Positions 61,795-64,000 of a stretch of DNA of 64,000 nucleotides are shown in pieces (position 1 is the stretch's first letter; each line of letters opens with the position of its first letter). The stretch comes from Druceiella hillmani (lineage: Eukaryota > Arthropoda > Insecta > Lepidoptera > Hepialidae): NCBI GenBank assembly GCA_039881145.1, contig JAYKKI010000090.1, positions 8,358,501 to 8,422,500 of the forward strand, in the 5' to 3' direction. A program made the position numbers and the translations under genes. A model generated the notes under the pieces. It did not search any database, was not told the DNA's origin, and was given only the letters and a program-made list of their open reading frames with translations.

Positions 61795-62315
61795 AATGTA
61801 AGCTAAACATTTTAAAAAAATGGATCTATTTTATATACAGCAGATTAGAAAAATAAAACCTGTTTATGACCGTTAACTAATCAGTTTTGCACGATGCCGT
61901 TAAATATTTGTGAGAATAAAGTTACGCTTGCATACAAGTTGGCACAGTAATCACATAAAGAAAAAATTAATTTTCTGATATTTCGTTTTTGGTTTGCCGT
62001 CAATAATTAATTTAGTTCAATAATTAGTATGTTTAGGATTATTTAGTTAAATTAACTTTATTACGGTAACGCTGTTTCGTACATTTAGGCCACACACCTG
62101 AATGCTTTCATCAACTGGAATTTACACGGCAACCAGACAATTCATTTGACTTCTAATTCCTAACGGAACAGATTTCAATGGCAGCAAAATTTCAATATAT
62201 CATGGTACTCTAAATATGAAAGAATGCTTTTGACAAAGCTAATTCAGTTCAGTGATGTATAATATCGGATTCCTTCAGGCGCGAAGATAAAAGCTTAGAT
62301 AAGTGTTTCACTTGT
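61795..62315. repeat. Segmental repeat b, copy 2
   Basis: Paralogue of 6350-6950. As in copy 1 it lies next to repeat c, but here a transposase relic separates the two. Confidence 0.85.
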
Positions 62316-62505
62316 GAGTAATATCTTTACGTATATGTCTTCATTTACACATTTTCAATGAATATGGAACAGCAAATTTTGATATTAATTTATTAAATTA
62401 AGGGTGTTCATTGGGAATTTTTCGAGTTTTAAATTTAATAAAAATTTAGCAAATAAGTTTCGAACATTTATTTTATTTTTAAAATGTAACATGGGCCTGT
62501 AGATT

Positions 62506-63205
62506 TTAACTCTTAAAAATAATGTCTTCCAAGTGACGTCCATTTAACTCAATACACTCTTGTAAACGAACCTTCACATTGGCAAGTACGCGCGAGCAAA
62601 GTGCTGGGGGGATGAGAACGATTTCACACCGAATATTCTCTTGTAGGGCAAGGATAGTGCTGGGACTATTACAATACTCTTTAGACTTAAGGTAAGCCCA
62701 AAGAAAAAATCACATTGTGTCAAATCCGATGATAGGGGTGACCAGGGTATATCTCCAAACTTTCTTATTAATTTTTTAGGGAAAATTTGTCTTAACTTCG
62801 TCATGGAGACCCTGGCAGTGCGTGGAGTAGTCCCATCTTGTTGAAAATGCATCCTATTTTTGAGTCCATGAAACATTTCCAAATATGATACCAAAAAGTC
62901 ATCAATCATACGGCAGTATGTCGAGGTAGTGACAGTTTCCGGTTGATTAAAAAAATATATGCCAATTATTCCCTGAGCAGAAACCGCGCATCATACTGTC
63001 GTTTTAGGGCAGTGAAAACTCTTCTGATGGATTCCATTGGATTGTTTCTGTTCCATTAGCGCATATTTTGTGTGTTTATGTAGCCTGCATTGTGGAAATA
63101 AGCTTCATCACTAAACAATATGTTTTCGAGGGTTCTTGGGGACCGAAAACGTTCCAATGTTATTCTTGTGAACGTTTCCCTTGAAACATAATCACTATCT
63201 TTAAG
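62506..63205 (-). pseudogene. DD41D-type Tc1/mariner-superfamily transposase relic
   Basis: Minus-strand pieces in order: DYVSRETFTRITLERF, ENILFSDEAYFH with the first Asp (about 63105), then a stop-broken segment, then MIDDFLVSYLEMF, HFQQDGTTPRTARVSM with the second Asp (62835-62837), KLIRKFGDIPWSP and DLTQCDFF with the third Asp (62709-62711). A one-base frameshift follows. In the new frame come AYLKSKEYCN, RVLANVKVRLQECIELNGRH and LEDIIFKS, then a stop at 62506-62508. I count 41 residues between the second and third Asp, as in DD41D elements. The C-terminus is complete and the N-terminal DNA-binding part is missing. At least two stops and two frameshifts make it non-functional. Confidence 0.88.
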
Positions 63206-63488
63206 TTTTTAGACGACTTACATTTTGTAGGGATGAACATTTAGTTTTTTTCTTAACATCACAAGCAAATTTGACTTTTTAATGCCTCAAAGGGGTTGCT
63301 CATAATATGCTCATCCATCTCATGACCTATAATAATACGCAGTCTCTGGTACCCTTTACTGCACCCTTCACGACATGGCGCAATATGGAGCCCTTGCCCT
63401 CGTTCCGCAGTGAAACATGGCCAAAGAATTTGAGTAAGCTGGAATGTACAATGGTCGATTGACGCTGATTGATCTCGAGCGCTTAAGG

Positions 63489-63591
63489 TTTAGTCCTTCA
63501 TATCTTGCGTAAATGAAATATGCGAAAGAAGAAAAGAGACAAAAGCAGGCTAGCGCAGTGAAATTGAAATTTATTTTTCTTTAAAATAATT
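63489..63591 (+). repeat. 103-bp flanking duplication, left copy
   Basis: Identical to 63817-63919 except for one T/C difference (63494 against 63822). Confidence 0.95.
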
Positions 63592-63816
63592 CCTTAGGCC
63601 GGGCCTAACTAGGCTGTGGTTAGGCGGGCGGACTCGGTGCCGCTCGTTGGGAAAAGCGAGGGTCTGGATTTTTGCCGCCTCTTCGCTGGCTGACGACATG
63701 AAGGGGCGGATTTTTCCCAAACTGGGTTAAATCGTCAGATCTGAAGGTCAAATACCCGTTTAAAGTGCTGTACACGGGCATTTTTAAAATTTTTTTTTTT
63801 TATTTTTATTTTTTTA
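63592..63816 (+). mobile_element. GC-rich 225-bp retroposon-like insert
   Basis: Starts ccttaggccgggcctaacta and continues GC-rich (gcgggcggactcggtgccgc, ttttgccgcctcttcgctgg), then becomes A+T-rich and ends in a T-rich tail with short A interruptions. It has no open frame. Composition and tail suggest a SINE or a 5'-truncated non-LTR element end, placed between near-perfect 103-bp direct repeats. Weak tRNA-like boxes (tggttaggcgg; gggttaaatcg) exist but lie too far apart for a tRNA. Confidence 0.65.
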
Positions 63817-63919
63817 TTTAGCCCTTCATATCTTGCGTAAATGAAATATGCGAAAGAAGAAAAGAGACAAAAGCAGGCTAGCGCAGTGAAATTGAAATTT
63901 ATTTTTCTTTAAAATAATT
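63817..63919 (+). repeat. 103-bp flanking duplication, right copy
   Basis: Right partner of 63489-63591. Beyond it the sequence continues collinear with 8285-8375, showing that host sequence resumes here. Confidence 0.95.
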
Positions 63920-64000
63920 ATGAAATAAAGTAAAAACTTAATGTTTCCAGTATAAAAATGACATGGAAAAACTTTGAAAATCGAGATAAGAATATATCAA

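Larger units (their letters stand above)
63285..64000. repeat. Segmental repeat c, copy 2 (carries insert)
   Basis: Paralogue of 7927-8375, interrupted by the 63592-63816 insert and its duplicated flank. It runs to the window edge. Confidence 0.8.

Noticed and set aside
63592..63816. tRNA gene or intact tRNA-derived SINE head
   Set aside because: Box-like motifs are about 100 bp apart and no cloverleaf can be drawn.

Overview
The window is A+T-rich (about 70% by eye), full of long (TA)n tracts, and has no protein-coding gene I can support. The longest open frames are about 100-136 codons. Those are low-complexity (Tyr/Ile runs from TA microsatellites, His/Thr runs from CA tracts) or pieces of dead transposases. 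I read it as intergenic or large-intron DNA of an arthropod, most likely an insect. The grounds are four decayed Tc1/mariner-type transposases, retrotransposon-tail motifs common in arthropods, and a hammerhead-bearing repeat of the kind linked to Penelope-like elements. I cannot name the species.

Three layers can be seen. (1) Old local duplications: segments at 0-0.25, 3.1-4.5, 6.35-6.95, 7.9-8.4, 10.7-11.6 and 13.7-15.2 kb have diverged same-strand copies at 39.8-40.0, 52.1-53.3, 61.8-62.3, 63.3-64.0, 53.3-54.2 and 56.1-57.6 kb. The order is partly rearranged. Smaller pairs lie at 42.9/44.0, 43.7/46.9 and 50.1/59.2-61.2 kb. (2) Transposon relics: mariner at 36.5 kb (minus), Tc1-like at 51.5 kb (plus) and 54.5-55.2 kb (minus), a DD41D-type transposase at 62.5-63.2 kb (minus), a weak Tc1-like N-terminal trace at 42.2 kb, and tail-like retrotransposon fragments. 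(3) A six-copy family of short fold-back elements at 5.4, 6.0, 33.1, 44.8, 49.9 and 58.3 kb.

The fold-back family is the main discovery. Its inverted arms each carry a 41-nt sequence that folds as a minimal hammerhead ribozyme: CTGAAGA core, stem II, GAAA, stem III, GTC cleavage triplet, and stem I CCAC/GTGG. The two arms read outward on opposite strands. Five of six copies are flanked by a 13-bp direct repeat (three perfect, two at 11/13), which indicates real insertions with a fixed-length target duplication. One end carries an extra tail of about 45 bp.

Comparing the duplicated segments gives two more observations. Three near-perfect hairpins exist in only one member of a paralogous pair, as expected from template-switch mutation. 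A GC-rich 225-bp insert at 63.6 kb is flanked by a 103-bp direct repeat (102/103 identical), while the paralogue at about 8.2 kb holds that segment once and no insert. Remaining stretches show only A+T-rich unique DNA, with a few less A+T-rich islands (16.8, 20.5, 22.0, 26.5-27.4, 33.7 and 42.2 kb) that could be conserved non-coding elements.
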